NCBI GenBank assembly: GCA_016789445.1
Contig: JAEUQT010000003.1
Location: 146,600 to 184,177 of the forward strand
Direction of reading: 5' to 3'
From: a bacterium
Lineage (GTDB): Bacteria > Patescibacteriota > Minisyncoccia > Phycocordibacterales > UBA2100
Length of the DNA stretch: 37,578 bases
Of the stretch, positions 19,653 to 29,133 are shown in pieces. The notes below the pieces were generated by a model that was not told the DNA's origin, searched no databases, and was given only the letters and a program-made list of their open reading frames with translations. The translations under genes were made by a program, and so were the position numbers. The first letter of the stretch is position 1, and each line of letters starts with the position of its first letter.

Positions 19653-22082
19653 TCACTCGCCCCCCATCAGCTGATGCACCTTCTTGATAGAATACGTCGC
19701 GAAGAATCCAGTGCCTTTCGTCGCATTGATCGGGGCAAGGACCTCGCTCGCGTATTTCTCTTGGAACTTCACGACCGCATCGAACGTACGCTGTGCGAAA
19801 AGATTGGTCTCCGCGCCGGGCGCGCCCGCACCACTCTCCCCCAATTTGAAGCCGAGGCAGTTCATCAGCTGCTGAAGCGCACGCACATCCTCACCTGTCA
19901 TGCCCTTCTTCAGGGAGCGTGTGAACGTGTACTTCGGGCAGGTGCCGGAAGTTACCGCAGCAGCGGCAGCAGTCTGCGTCGAAGCGAACGCCTGTGGATA
20001 CTGACGCACCAACTCATCCGCGAGCGCAAGATTGCCGGATGCGCGCAGGTTCGCCACACGGCCTTGTATCGTGGTACCGCCACCGCCGCCCGACGAGATC
20101 GCGCTACCGAAAAGCCCGAAGATCGAGAACGACGGGGTCGTACACGAGATCGTGTTGGCACCCGTATCTACGGTGCAGGCGTTGAGCTGCGCCCACGAAC
20201 CGTTCGTATAGTGGTAGAGCCTGAGCGTCGATTCATCCAAGCCGCTGATTTCGCTGTCGGTGTACTGGTACTCGATGGTCACTTCCGCGTCGAAGGAATC
20301 GAATTCGGTCGTGCCGTTGACGATCGCCTTCACATCGAAGACAGTCGCGCCCACTTCCGTCGGCTTGGCCGTCGGTCGGCCGAGTGTCGCCAGCACATCA
20401 TCACTCGGTATCGCCTTCACTTGGATGACGAACGAAGAAGTCGTCGCGTTATTGGGCACGCTTACCGAGAATGTCTTACCGCCATCCTCCACGCTCGTCT
20501 CGCCGCCGCTAGAGGTCATCGCCGTCGAGGTCGCCGCTGTAGGCTCGATATCGGCGGTACAACCCGACGTCGTAAAGGTAGCGTCTGATGATGTCGCGCT
20601 ATTGAGAGCCGCATCGCGCGAGACGGCGGCATAGTGATACGTGGTGCAGCTCAGGAGCGGAGCGAGTCCGAGATAGTGGGAAGTCACGCGCGATGACGTA
20701 TCCCTCTCCGGCGTCGTCGAGCTATAGCTTGACGTGAGGCCGAACACGACCTTGCTCGATGCGGATTCATTGCTTGTCCACGCGACGCCTGCTGTCGTGC
20801 TCGCGGTCGATGATGCAGTTATGGAAGAAAGAGAAGGAGCGGTCGAGTCCCCCGTCGTGAACGCCCAGACGGTATCCGATGAGATACCGCTGAAGTAGTT
20901 ATTCGAAGCGTCCTTGAACGCGGTACTCGGGATGATCACATAGTACGCGGTGCTGTCGTCGAACGTTATGCTCGGATTGATCGTGATGCTGGTCGAGCCG
21001 CCGCCGGTCACTTGCCCGCTTCCCACCGCGATGCTCTCTACCGTCGAATCATCGGAATCCTTCTTGATGAGGATATTCCCCGTATCGGCGGTCACGGTCT
21101 TGCTGAACGTGATGACGAGGTTCGCGGTCGAGCTTACATTGGTCGCGTTATTCAACGGTGAGAGCGCGGTGAGTGCCGGAACGTCGGCCGTCACGATTGA
21201 AGAGGTCGCCGCGACGACTTGAGGCAGATTGCCGTCGGTCCCATACTCGACGATGTACCCCTGCGATGTCGAACACGGATAGTCGTTCCAGTTCCCGCTC
21301 CCGCCACCGAACATGTAGCCGCAGTCTTCACCGCCGCTTTCATCACCGGTCGCATCATCCCCGTTGTAATCATTCGGTTCACCGCCCGCCCAGCCGGCGA
21401 ACCAGCCCGTCTGCGTCGTCCCTCCTCCACCGTCCGATTCCTGGAAGAACCATGAACCTGCTTCGGGACCGGTCTCCCATACCCACCGCTTCTCCTGAGT
21501 CCAATCACGCGCACCGAGCCAGCCGTCACCGGTGGTGCGTGGTGCGACGAATGCGTTCTCGCTGGTGGTCGACATGGTGGCGAGATAGCCAGGTACGCCG
21601 TCTATCGAAGCTGCTTCTGCGGCAGCTTTCGCTTCGGCCCATGTCCGGCTCGTGCTCACGTATTCATACATGTGACCATTCCCCGACCAATACACCTGAT
21701 TGGCATTCACTAATGAGACTTCAAGCGTATCGGAGCCGGTAGAGCTACGGGTATATTTGAGCGTCGAGAGCGCGGTATTGAGATTCGCGACGGTACCGCT
21801 CAGGTTCACCGTCGCACTGCCGCTTCCGGAAATAGTAACGCCCGTCGTCGCCGAAACGGTGAGTGTTCCGCTGGTGACGCGGAGCTTCACGGGAGTCGTC
21901 GACGCGGCATTACCGGTTATCTGGAAGCCGGGGATGGACGTCGCGACATTCGGCGTCGTTGTCGCATTACTACCAGCAACGACGGCGAGCGCATGCGCGT
22001 ACGAAAAGCTGCCGAAGGCCGCAAGAATCGCAACAAAGACCGGCAGTGCATGCAGGGCAGCGAGTCCGCGTACGGATTTCAT
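19653..22082 (-). CDS. Secreted C-type lectin/Ig-like protein with peptidoglycan-binding domain
   Basis: 809 residues from ATG 22082, with a TATACT box (22090-22095) 7 nt upstream; ATG 22103 is an alternative with a GAGG. A signal peptide (GLAALHALPVFVAILAAFG, then AHA) comes first, followed by a beta-rich region with a VNLSGTVANLNTAL motif. A C-type lectin-like domain follows (RTWAEAKAAAEA, GYLATM, GGEPNDYNGD, GNWNDYPC, GYIVEYG). Next are a Big_5/SbsA-type Ig domain, an Fn3-like domain, a further beta domain, a Gly linker and a C-terminal PG_binding_1-like domain (LKKGMTGEDVRALQQLMNCL, FDAVVKFQEKYASEVL). The EPN and WND motifs are those of sugar-binding lectins. It is likely anchored to the wall and exposed for cell attachment. 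Confidence 0.85.
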   Translation of the reverse strand: MKSVRGLAALHALPVFVAILAAFGSFSYAHALAVVAGSNATTTPNVATSIPGFQITGNAASTTPVKLRVTSGTLTVSATTGVTISGSGSATVNLSGTVANLNTALSTLKYTRSSTGSDTLEVSLVNANQVYWSGNGHMYEYVSTSRTWAEAKAAAEAASIDGVPGYLATMSTTSENAFVAPRTTGDGWLGARDWTQEKRWVWETGPEAGSWFFQESDGGGGTTQTGWFAGWAGGEPNDYNGDDATGDESGGEDCGYMFGGGSGNWNDYPCSTSQGYIVEYGTDGNLPQVVAATSSIVTADVPALTALSPLNNATNVSSTANLVITFSKTVTADTGNILIKKDSDDSTVESIAVGSGQVTGGGSTSITINPSITFDDSTAYYVIIPSTAFKDASNNYFSGISSDTVWAFTTGDSTAPSLSSITASSTASTTAGVAWTSNESASSKVVFGLTSSYSSTTPERDTSSRVTSHYLGLAPLLSCTTYHYAAVSRDAALNSATSSDATFTTSGCTADIEPTAATSTAMTSSGGETSVEDGGKTFSVSVPNNATTSSFVIQVKAIPSDDVLATLGRPTAKPTEVGATVFDVKAIVNGTTEFDSFDAEVTIEYQYTDSEISGLDESTLRLYHYTNGSWAQLNACTVDTGANTISCTTPSFSIFGLFGSAISSGGGGGTTIQGRVANLRASGNLALADELVRQYPQAFASTQTAAAAAVTSGTCPKYTFTRSLKKGMTGEDVRALQQLMNCLGFKLGESGAGAPGAETNLFAQRTFDAVVKFQEKYASEVLAPINATKGTGFFATYSIKKVHQLMGGE

Positions 22083-22210
22083 GCGCCCAAGTATAACATG
22101 CATGAATACCTCACGAGCATGTCGGTTACGCAACGACGAGCAGTCGTTATTCCCGCGACTCGCCCTATAAAGGTGTACGGTATCGCCGACGCGCGATACT
22201 ATGGTAGCGA

Positions 22211-23941
22211 ATGAAAGCCCCTCGAATACACCGCGGCATTCTCCTTGCATGTCTCTTCTCCTCGCTGCTCGCGACACAGCCCGCACATGCGGCTTCTATT
22301 ACGTGGTCTGCGCAAACCGCGGCAGAAAATAATTCATGGCAGTCCGTCGTATACGGCGAAGGCATCTTCGTTGCGGTCTCCTCCAATGGCACCAATCGGG
22401 TTATGACATCTCCTGATGGCATTACGTGGACCGCTCGATCGGCCCCAGTCGGTACTACCGACAGCACGTGGAAATCAGTTACGTACGGCAACGGCACGTT
22501 CGTGGCGGTGGCCAATGTCGGCACCACCAAGGTGATGACCTCCCCCGACGGCGAAACGTGGACGGCCCAGACGCCGGCCGAAGATAACTCATGGGAATCC
22601 GTTACCTTCGGCAACGGCACGTTTGTCGCCGTTGCCGATACCGGCACGAACAGAGCCATGTCCTCGACCGACGGAGTGACGTGGACACCGCACTCGGTAA
22701 GCGCCACGACATGGAAAGCAGTCACGTACGGCAACGGCACGTTCGTGGCGGTCAATGATCGTGATAGCGCGATGACTTCCGCCGACGGTGCCACGTGGAA
22801 TCTGCACACGATGGACGGCAATTTCGCGTGGAGGAGTCTCGCGTACGGCAATGGAGTATTCGTGGCCGTAGCGGGGAATATGGCCATCGACACCTCTCCC
22901 AATGGCTCCTCATGGACGAGCAGATCATTCCCCAGCGGGTTTAGCGCGGGACTGAGTTCGGTTGCGTACGGAGGCGATACGTTTGTTGCGGTTCCCTCCA
23001 ATACCGTAGGCAAGGTGATTGTCTCCTCCGACGGAATCACGTGGAGCATACAGGATGCGGTCTCGGGCAGCGGGTGGTCAGGCATTACGTATGGGAACAA
23101 CAGGTTCGTTGCGGTTGGTGGCAGTACGGCACGAGTCATCACCGGCGCGACAGCCCCTACGGTTACGACGCAAGCAGCCTCTTCAGTATCGACCACGAGC
23201 GGTACCGGCAACGGCACGATCACCTCGGAAGGCACCGCGAGCAGTACCGCACGCGGTTTCGTCTACGGAGCGAGCGCTTCGTACGGGGCGACGACCACGG
23301 AATCCGGCACATTCGGCGCCGGTGCGTTCACCGCATCCATCACCGGCCTTACCTGCGGCACGACGTATCACTATGCGGCCTATGCAACGAACACGTTTGG
23401 CACCGGATATGCGTCGGACACGACGTTCACGACGAGCCAGTGCCCCGCGGAAGACGAGGAAGATTCCGAATCCGACTCCCCGCGATCATCAATAAGCGGC
23501 GGCGGCACGTCCGTCATGGATCGTGTGAAGAATCTCCTCGCATCCGGCAATACCGCCTTCGCGCAGCAATTGATGCGCGAGTATCCGCAGGCATTCTCGT
23601 CGGCGCAGACGGCCGCAGCGGCTTCCGCCGCAGTCACACCAGCGACTGGCCCCTGCCCGTCATACCGCTTCACTCGCTCACTGCGGCAGGGCATGACGGG
23701 CGACGATGTACGCGAGCTGCAGAAATTCCTCAACTGCCAGGGCTTCGCGGTCAGTGCGGCGGGCGCAGGATCTCGCGGAAACGAGTCGAACGTCTTCGCG
23801 GCACGTACCCACGAGGCCGTCGTCGCATTCCAGCAACACTACGCCGCCGAGATACTCGCGCCTGCGGGAGTATCGGGCGCCACCGGCGTCTTCGGCGAGT
23901 TCTCGAGGATCAAAGCGCACACGCTGCTGGGAGTCGAATAA
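22211..23941 (+). CDS. Secreted beta-propeller protein with Fn3-like and peptidoglycan-binding domains
   Basis: 576 residues. Signal peptide ILLACLFSSLLATQPAHA. Seven repeats (about 30-315) share the pattern W.SV.YGNG.FVAV......M.SPDG.TW; seven copies suggest a seven-bladed propeller. Codon-level similarity between blades (e.g. TACGGCAACGGCACGTTCGT) suggests recent duplication. An Fn3-like domain (about 318-410), an acidic linker (EDEEDSESDS), a Gly hinge and the end domain (VMDRVKNLLASGNTAFAQQL, LRQGMTGDDVRELQKFLNC, HEAVVAFQQHYAAEIL) follow. The end domain is homologous to that of the divergent neighbour at 19653-22082. Probably wall-anchored and surface-exposed; ligand unknown. Confidence 0.85.
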   Translation: MKAPRIHRGILLACLFSSLLATQPAHAASITWSAQTAAENNSWQSVVYGEGIFVAVSSNGTNRVMTSPDGITWTARSAPVGTTDSTWKSVTYGNGTFVAVANVGTTKVMTSPDGETWTAQTPAEDNSWESVTFGNGTFVAVADTGTNRAMSSTDGVTWTPHSVSATTWKAVTYGNGTFVAVNDRDSAMTSADGATWNLHTMDGNFAWRSLAYGNGVFVAVAGNMAIDTSPNGSSWTSRSFPSGFSAGLSSVAYGGDTFVAVPSNTVGKVIVSSDGITWSIQDAVSGSGWSGITYGNNRFVAVGGSTARVITGATAPTVTTQAASSVSTTSGTGNGTITSEGTASSTARGFVYGASASYGATTTESGTFGAGAFTASITGLTCGTTYHYAAYATNTFGTGYASDTTFTTSQCPAEDEEDSESDSPRSSISGGGTSVMDRVKNLLASGNTAFAQQLMREYPQAFSSAQTAAAASAAVTPATGPCPSYRFTRSLRQGMTGDDVRELQKFLNCQGFAVSAAGAGSRGNESNVFAARTHEAVVAFQQHYAAEILAPAGVSGATGVFGEFSRIKAHTLLGVE

Positions 23942-23969
23942 GAAACCCGCCCGCCCCGCAGGCAGTTTC

Positions 23970-24236
23970 CTATTTCAACGCGAAGTAGAGAATCGTCGTA
24001 ACGACGGCTTGGACCGCGATCATCAACAGGATCTTCGCGATGCCCTTCGAACGGGAAATTGCCGGCACGAATCGATTCGCGATCCATGACGCCGCACATA
24101 TCACCACTGCCCCCACCGCGATCACCAGCAGATTCGGCCCTTCGGGGTCATTGAATGAGACAAACATCGTCCGTGAACAAACAAGTGCGGTGAGGAAGAG
24201 GATGAGGGACTGTACCTTTCGTGATTCGAGGCTCAT
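23970..24236 (-). CDS. Small hypothetical membrane protein
   Basis: 88 residues. Three hydrophobic stretches: LILFLTALVCS (about 10-22), LLVIAVGAVVICAASWIAN (about 36-54) and ILLMIAVQAVVTTILYFAL (about 68-87). A basic loop (SRSKGIAK) precedes the last. No signature known to me. It lies between the propeller gene and the broken DUF1801 gene. Confidence 0.6.
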   Translation of the reverse strand: MSLESRKVQSLILFLTALVCSRTMFVSFNDPEGPNLLVIAVGAVVICAASWIANRFVPAISRSKGIAKILLMIAVQAVVTTILYFALK

Positions 24237-24251
24237 GGAGTGATTGTACTC

Positions 24252-24680
24252 CTACTTAACGCGCTTCATCGCCAGCTTGATGATATTCTCAAGCTCTTTC
24301 GTATCGATATCCGAAAGCCTATTGATATAGAGACACCCGCCGCCTTCTTTGTATTTCCCGAGTTTCAAAAGGAAATCGTTATCGCCTTTCTTCTCTTTCA
24401 CTCCGGCACGGGTGACGGTGAAGACCTTGAGGCCGTACAACGCGATGTTCTGCTTACGCGGCGCGAAGCCGATCGTCATCCATTCCGCCTCCTTCCCGTT
24501 CGCGTAGATCTGCTTCCGTCGTCCGAAACCGACGATCGAAGCCCCCACATCTCAGGCTTCGATTTCGATGCCTTCTCCATCAGTTTGGAAATCTCGACGC
24601 AATCCTTACGCTTGTGCGTATCCTTAATTGAGCCCAAGAATTTCGCGACACTGGCTCGATATGAGTGGTTTTTATTTCAT
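24252..24680 (-). pseudogene. Frameshifted DUF1801-family protein
   Basis: The C-terminal part (24252-24548) reads ASIVGFG, AEWMTIGFAPRKQNIALYGL and GGGCLYINRLSDIDTKELEN, the DUF1801 core. The missing N-terminal part lies directly upstream in another frame: SVAKFLGSIKDTHKRKDCVE, ISKLMEKASKSKPEMWG. The join falls in a run of five G at 24541-24545, where one inserted base would restore PEMWGASIVGFG. No in-frame ATG is seen before SVAKFLG, since a TGA lies just upstream. DUF1801 proteins are small and poorly characterised. A homopolymer sequencing error could explain the shift but not the lost start. Confidence 0.7.
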
Positions 24681-24712
24681 ATTCCTATGCTGCTTGTATC
24701 GCGAGTTTAATG

Positions 24713-26233
24713 TTAGTAACTCATAAACTCCGTCACTTCACTATCATTCCCGATTGCATAGATAGTCCATTTCTCTGTCTTTGGTCCTGGCATTCCTGGA
24801 GAACCTGAAGGCATTCCAGGCAAGGAAATACCTTTGATGGCTGGTTTTTCTGCGAGCAATTTTTCTATTACCTCAAGTGGTACGTGACCCTCAACTACAT
24901 AGCCTCCAACTATAGAAGTGTGACAGCTCTGTAGATCACTTGGAACGCCGTATTGGTCTTTTATAGCAGTAAGGTCTGCGACATCTACTGCTTTTACGTT
25001 CACATCTTCCTGTTCAAGATACTCCACATAAACGTGACAGCAACCACACGTCTTTGTTTTATATACTGTCATCTCCTCACCCATAAGAGCAGTCTTCTCT
25101 CCTGAAACGCTTTGACCTTTCCAGATACTTATACCATTGGGCTTACTGCCTACTGATATTTGGGTGATTTCCTTGTCTGTTTCCGTATCAACCACAGAGA
25201 CAGTGCCTCCTTCAAGGTTTGTGATATACGCCCTACTGTTATCTTCATTTATGACCACGCCGTGAGGAGCTTTCCCGACAGCAATGCTTTCAGTTACTTC
25301 CTTCGTTTGAAGATCCAGTTTATACAGCTTGTTGTTTGCAGGTCGGTTTTGTAGAACACCTTGATCTGCAATATAGACGTAACGAGAGTCTGAAGTCGGA
25401 TACAGTTGCACTGGTCCCTGAGAACCCTCTGGCAGAGCTACATACGATACTGATTTGAGAGCAGTATCGTAAAGAGCGATACTGCGAGTTTCGTAAACTG
25501 ACGCAGTTGCATATTTACCATCAGGAGTAACCGCTGTCTGAACAGCAGAACCATTAAGAGGTTTTATCTCTGTCGTTCCATTTACCAGATCAACGATACC
25601 AAGCCCCTTTCCATCCATAAACGCAACGTATGCAATTTTTCCGTCAGGAGAGAGTCGCATGCCGTGGGGACCGCTTCCTTCGGGCAGACTAATCTCTGTT
25701 TGCAAGAAATTGCTAGTATCGACTTTGTAGAGCTTATTTGTCTCCTGCGCTGCAATAAGTGCTGTAGATCCATCTGGAGTAAACACGACGTGCGCCAGAT
25801 GCTGACCGCTTCCAAGCGGTATTCGTTTGATTATGGCGTCCTCTTGAGGATCGATGACGATAACCTGATCTCCAGTGTCCATATTCATCTCTCCATGTCC
25901 TTCGTCAGCGTATGCAGTAGAGACAAATATAGAAGCGTGTCCTTCTTCCATCCCAGCATTAGCTGTTACCCAAATGCTTTTCCCATCTGGGGACGCTTGA
26001 ATATTGTGCGGAAGATATTTCGTTTCAGTTTCTTGTTCAGTGAGATCTATAACTTTGATTGATTTGTTTGTAGCAGGGTCAATGACATTCACAGTCCCTT
26101 CTTCCTCTACTGCCACATAGATTTTTTCCGTAAGCGCATTTCCTGTTGAGGAAATGGGATTGTTCTTTGCAAGCAAAGTAATGCCCACAAGCGCAAGGAT
26201 TACTATCCCGCCTAATACGTATGCTTTCTTCAT
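24713..26233 (-). CDS. Beta-propeller (YVTN/YncE-type) fused to DUF411 metal-binding domain
   Basis: 506 residues. An N-terminal membrane anchor or signal (AYVLGGIVILALVGITLLAK) precedes YVTN-type propeller repeats (about 38-370: IYVAVEEEGTVNVIDPATNK, VFTPDGSTALIAAQETNKLY, GPHGMRLSPDGKIAYVAF, APHGVVINEDNSRAYITNL). A His/Met-containing insert (DEGHGEMNMDTGD) lies within it. The C-terminal 110 residues are DUF411 (MTVYKTKTCGCCHVYVEYL, YGVPSDLQSCHTSIVGGYVV, EGHVPLEVIEKLL). DUF411 is linked with copper handling, and the CGCC, SCH and GH motifs look like metal ligands. The fusion is uncommon in my experience. It lies last in the AT-rich copper operon, 4 nt after the DUF305 stop. Confidence 0.85.
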   Translation of the reverse strand: MKKAYVLGGIVILALVGITLLAKNNPISSTGNALTEKIYVAVEEEGTVNVIDPATNKSIKVIDLTEQETETKYLPHNIQASPDGKSIWVTANAGMEEGHASIFVSTAYADEGHGEMNMDTGDQVIVIDPQEDAIIKRIPLGSGQHLAHVVFTPDGSTALIAAQETNKLYKVDTSNFLQTEISLPEGSGPHGMRLSPDGKIAYVAFMDGKGLGIVDLVNGTTEIKPLNGSAVQTAVTPDGKYATASVYETRSIALYDTALKSVSYVALPEGSQGPVQLYPTSDSRYVYIADQGVLQNRPANNKLYKLDLQTKEVTESIAVGKAPHGVVINEDNSRAYITNLEGGTVSVVDTETDKEITQISVGSKPNGISIWKGQSVSGEKTALMGEEMTVYKTKTCGCCHVYVEYLEQEDVNVKAVDVADLTAIKDQYGVPSDLQSCHTSIVGGYVVEGHVPLEVIEKLLAEKPAIKGISLPGMPSGSPGMPGPKTEKWTIYAIGNDSEVTEFMSY

Positions 26234-26237
26234 AGAC

Positions 26238-26633
26238 TTAATTGTTAAACCAGGTTTGTCGCCACTCTTTCATCATTTCAATTTCATTTGTCTGGGCGCT
26301 AATAATGTCATTTCCGAGTTTTACGAGTTCAGGACGCTGTGTCTTCTGAAGAAGGATCTCTGCCATATCTACAGCTCCTTCGTGGTGAACAATCATTTCG
26401 TCAATAAATGCCTTCTCAAATTCTTCTCCTGATTTACCTTCTAGACCTGCTGTCATGTTAGTCATTGTGTTTCCCATTTCATGTGAGCCGCCCATCATAT
26501 GACTGCTTGTGTCCGTAGAGCCTGACATCATCGGGCAATCCATTTTTCCCGTTCCCAAGAAATATCCGAGAACAAGTCCCAGAACGAGAGTGCCGATGCC
26601 GATAATAAGTATGTTGTTATTTTTTGTTTCCAT
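26238..26633 (-). CDS. DUF305 (CopM-like) Met/His-rich protein
   Basis: 131 residues: one membrane segment (about 8-27), a Met/His/Ser-rich segment (CPMMSGSTDTSSHMMGGSHE), then the DUF305 helical hairpin FEKAFIDEMIVHHEGAVDMA and LVKLGNDIISAQTNEIEMMK. MIxHHxxA and Q...I..M are its conserved signatures. DUF305 proteins such as CopM bind copper in the periplasm. The length is normal for a single-domain member. Member of the copper operon. Confidence 0.85.
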   Translation of the reverse strand: METKNNNILIIGIGTLVLGLVLGYFLGTGKMDCPMMSGSTDTSSHMMGGSHEMGNTMTNMTAGLEGKSGEEFEKAFIDEMIVHHEGAVDMAEILLQKTQRPELVKLGNDIISAQTNEIEMMKEWRQTWFNN

Positions 26634-26673
26634 AAGTTTGTTTAATAGATGCTAATAAAATAAATAGAAAAAA

Positions 26674-27081
26674 TTATGGAGCTTTGGGATGCAAAATACC
26701 TTGAGAGAATAGCTCTGTATATAGATCAGGAATATAAAACGTAAACCTGCGAGGTACTTCTTGAGAGCTGGTTATTGTGGGCGGACCGAGTATGTCCTTT
26801 TTTATATGTGTGCAGAGAGCAAGTCCAAGAGCAATAAGTAAAAGTAAAAAGGAAACAATAAGTGTTGGAGGGACTGTGAATATACTTTGCCATACAGAAA
26901 GATATTCAAATGGGTTCATCGCACAAATGACATGCTCGCCAAGTGTAATGGTGCAACCAGCTTGGTGTTCACCGTGCGACATTTGAACCGCTGACAAAAT
27001 GCCAAACCCACCTACCCATACAAATGCTACTAAGAGTATGCCGAGGAGGAGATATTTTGCTTTACGGGTAAAAAATGACAT
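26674..27081 (-). CDS. Hypothetical two-helix membrane protein of the copper island
   Basis: 135 residues. Membrane segments lie at about 10-32 and 67-90. Between them lies an outward loop with MSHGEHQAGCTITLGEHVIC, that is Met, two His and two Cys that could bind metal or form a disulfide. A soluble C-terminal tail (VPRRFTFYIPDLYTELFSQG) follows. No family is recognised, but the position 2 nt after the copB stop and the His/Cys loop point to copper export or sensing. Confidence 0.65.
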   Translation of the reverse strand: MSFFTRKAKYLLLGILLVAFVWVGGFGILSAVQMSHGEHQAGCTITLGEHVICAMNPFEYLSVWQSIFTVPPTLIVSFLLLLIALGLALCTHIKKDILGPPTITSSQEVPRRFTFYIPDLYTELFSQGILHPKAP

Positions 27082-27083
27082 AC

Positions 27084-29129
27084 CTATATTCTATAATTTT
27101 TTAGGAGGGTTGCGTTAATTGCCACGACCACCGTACTTACCGACATTAACACTGCTCCTACGGCAGGTGATAAAATAATTCCGACACTAGCCAGTACACC
27201 CGCTGCCAGCGGTAGAGCAAGAATATTGTAGCCGCTTGCCCACCAGAGATTTTGGATCATCTTTCGATAGGTGGCTTTGGCAAGTAAAAGTATTGCGACC
27301 ACATCTCTCGGATCGCTTTTTACTAAGACCACATCGGCACTTTCAATAGCCACATCGGTTCCGGCACCGATAGCAATACCCACATTTGCTTGTGCAAGTG
27401 CGGGGGCATCATTCACTCCATCTCCAACCATTGCAACACTGTATCCTTGAGCTTGGATTTCTTTTATTTTCTCTGTCTTCTGATGCGGCAACACCTCTGC
27501 GTAATAGTTGTTGATACCGAGCTCCTTTGAAACGCGCTCTGCGACACGCTTAGCGTCACCTGTAAGCATAATGGGTTCAATTCCCATTGCTTGAAGTTTT
27601 TGGACCACTTCCTTTGCTTCATCGCGAACCATATCGTCAAGAGCAATAGCACCTATAGGTAACTCATCAACTAACACAAACACAACAGTCCGCCCCTCAT
27701 CTATCAAACGTTCAACATTTTTATTGTTTACCGCTATGCTCTTTTCATTTAAATATCCTGGACTTACCACTTTGATTTGTTTACCTTCTACAGTGCCCAT
27801 TGCACCTTTGCCGGGTATTGCGGAGAAATTATTTACAGCAAGCTTTTTGCTTACTCGTTCTGCTATAGCTTTGGCTATCGGATGTTCCGAGTGCGCTTCT
27901 ATCGCTGCGGCATAGGCAAGGATTCGATCCTCCTGTTCATTTCCCAAGGGCACAACTTCAGTTATACCGAACTCCCCTTTAGTAAGAGTGCCTGTCTTAT
28001 CAAAGACTACAGCGGTTATATTTCGCGCTTCTTCAAAAGCGGTTCTGTTGCGTATAAGCAAGCCTTTACGAGCAGAGAGAGCGGTTGAAACTGAAACCAC
28101 AAGCGGTATAGCAAGACCGAGTGCATGAGGACAAGCTATGACAATAACCGCAATGGTACGTTGAAGGGCATACGCGAGATTTTCTGATGTAAAAAATGTC
28201 CAGCCGAAGAAGGTAAGTATTCCTGCACCTATCGCAACAAACGTTAGCCACATCGCTGCACGGTCTGCTAGTTTCTGGGTCTTTGACTTTTCTGCCTGTG
28301 CAGATGACACAAGCTCTATAATCTGGGAAAGATATGTGTCTTTTCCTACTTTCTGTATCTCAACTACGATTGAGCCGTCACTGTTTACAGAGCCTCCGAT
28401 AACAGATTGCCCAGCATATTTTTCTATAAGCTTTGTCTCTCCCGTGAGCATCGCTTCATTTACAGAAGTTCTTCCCTCAATAACAATGCCGTCAACTGGG
28501 ATCTTCTCTCCAGGCTTTACAAGAACTCTATCTCCGAGAGATAAATCAGCAACCTGGACATCTTCTATCTCTCTATCTTTTCCTAGCCGATGTGCTGTTG
28601 AAGGCATTAGCTTTGCTAGCTCTTCCAACGCCCGTGATGCACCCATAACCGACCGCATTTCGATCCAGTGCCCAAGAAGCATAATGTCCACGAGCGTTAC
28701 CAGCTCCCAAAAAAGCTCTTCTCCAGGGAGTCCTGCAAACACAGCAATGCTATATCCATAGGCAGCAGAAATAGCCAGAGCAACAAGCGTCATCATCCCC
28801 GGCTGTCTTGCTTTTACTTCATCATATAAACCTTTGAGGAAAGGATAGCCGCCATAAAAGAAAATGATTGAGGCGAGAATAAACCGAACATATACGTCCC
28901 CAGAAAAGCCGATACCTTCTACACCAAAAAACATCTGAACCATCGGCGAGAGAACAAGTACAGGAATGGAGAGAATGAGAGAAATCCAAAACTTCTTTCT
29001 GAAATCCTCAACCATATGGGCGTGATGACCTTGATGGTTGTCGTGTGAATGTTTCTCTTGTTGGCTACTGTCTGTATCAGAGCAAGAGTGGTCCGTATGG
29101 TGATGTTTGTGATGAGAAGTATCGTGCAT
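27084..29129 (-). CDS. copB: CopB-type copper-translocating P1B ATPase
   Basis: 681 residues. A His-rich N-terminus (residues 3-38, repeated HH, HS and HD) replaces the CXXC metal-binding domains of CopA. Eight membrane segments are expected. The transmembrane motif CPH (VIVIACPHALGLAIP, near 333) defines the CopB (P1B-3) group, associated with Cu+/Cu2+ or Ag+ export. Phosphorylation motif DKTGTLTKGE (near 375), AEVLPHQKTEKI and MVGDGVNDAPALAQA are intact. The TGE actuator loop reads LTGETKLIEK. The length is usual. It is the second gene of the operon, 4 nt from the repressor gene. It should protect against copper. Confidence 0.93.
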   Translation of the reverse strand: MHDTSHHKHHHTDHSCSDTDSSQQEKHSHDNHQGHHAHMVEDFRKKFWISLILSIPVLVLSPMVQMFFGVEGIGFSGDVYVRFILASIIFFYGGYPFLKGLYDEVKARQPGMMTLVALAISAAYGYSIAVFAGLPGEELFWELVTLVDIMLLGHWIEMRSVMGASRALEELAKLMPSTAHRLGKDREIEDVQVADLSLGDRVLVKPGEKIPVDGIVIEGRTSVNEAMLTGETKLIEKYAGQSVIGGSVNSDGSIVVEIQKVGKDTYLSQIIELVSSAQAEKSKTQKLADRAAMWLTFVAIGAGILTFFGWTFFTSENLAYALQRTIAVIVIACPHALGLAIPLVVSVSTALSARKGLLIRNRTAFEEARNITAVVFDKTGTLTKGEFGITEVVPLGNEQEDRILAYAAAIEAHSEHPIAKAIAERVSKKLAVNNFSAIPGKGAMGTVEGKQIKVVSPGYLNEKSIAVNNKNVERLIDEGRTVVFVLVDELPIGAIALDDMVRDEAKEVVQKLQAMGIEPIMLTGDAKRVAERVSKELGINNYYAEVLPHQKTEKIKEIQAQGYSVAMVGDGVNDAPALAQANVGIAIGAGTDVAIESADVVLVKSDPRDVVAILLLAKATYRKMIQNLWWASGYNILALPLAAGVLASVGIILSPAVGAVLMSVSTVVVAINATLLKNYRI

Positions 29130-29133
29130 ATGG

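Noticed and set aside
22320-23150. CRISPR or tandem DNA repeat
   Set aside because: The repeats are in frame, imperfect and encode propeller blades; there are no spacer-repeat units.
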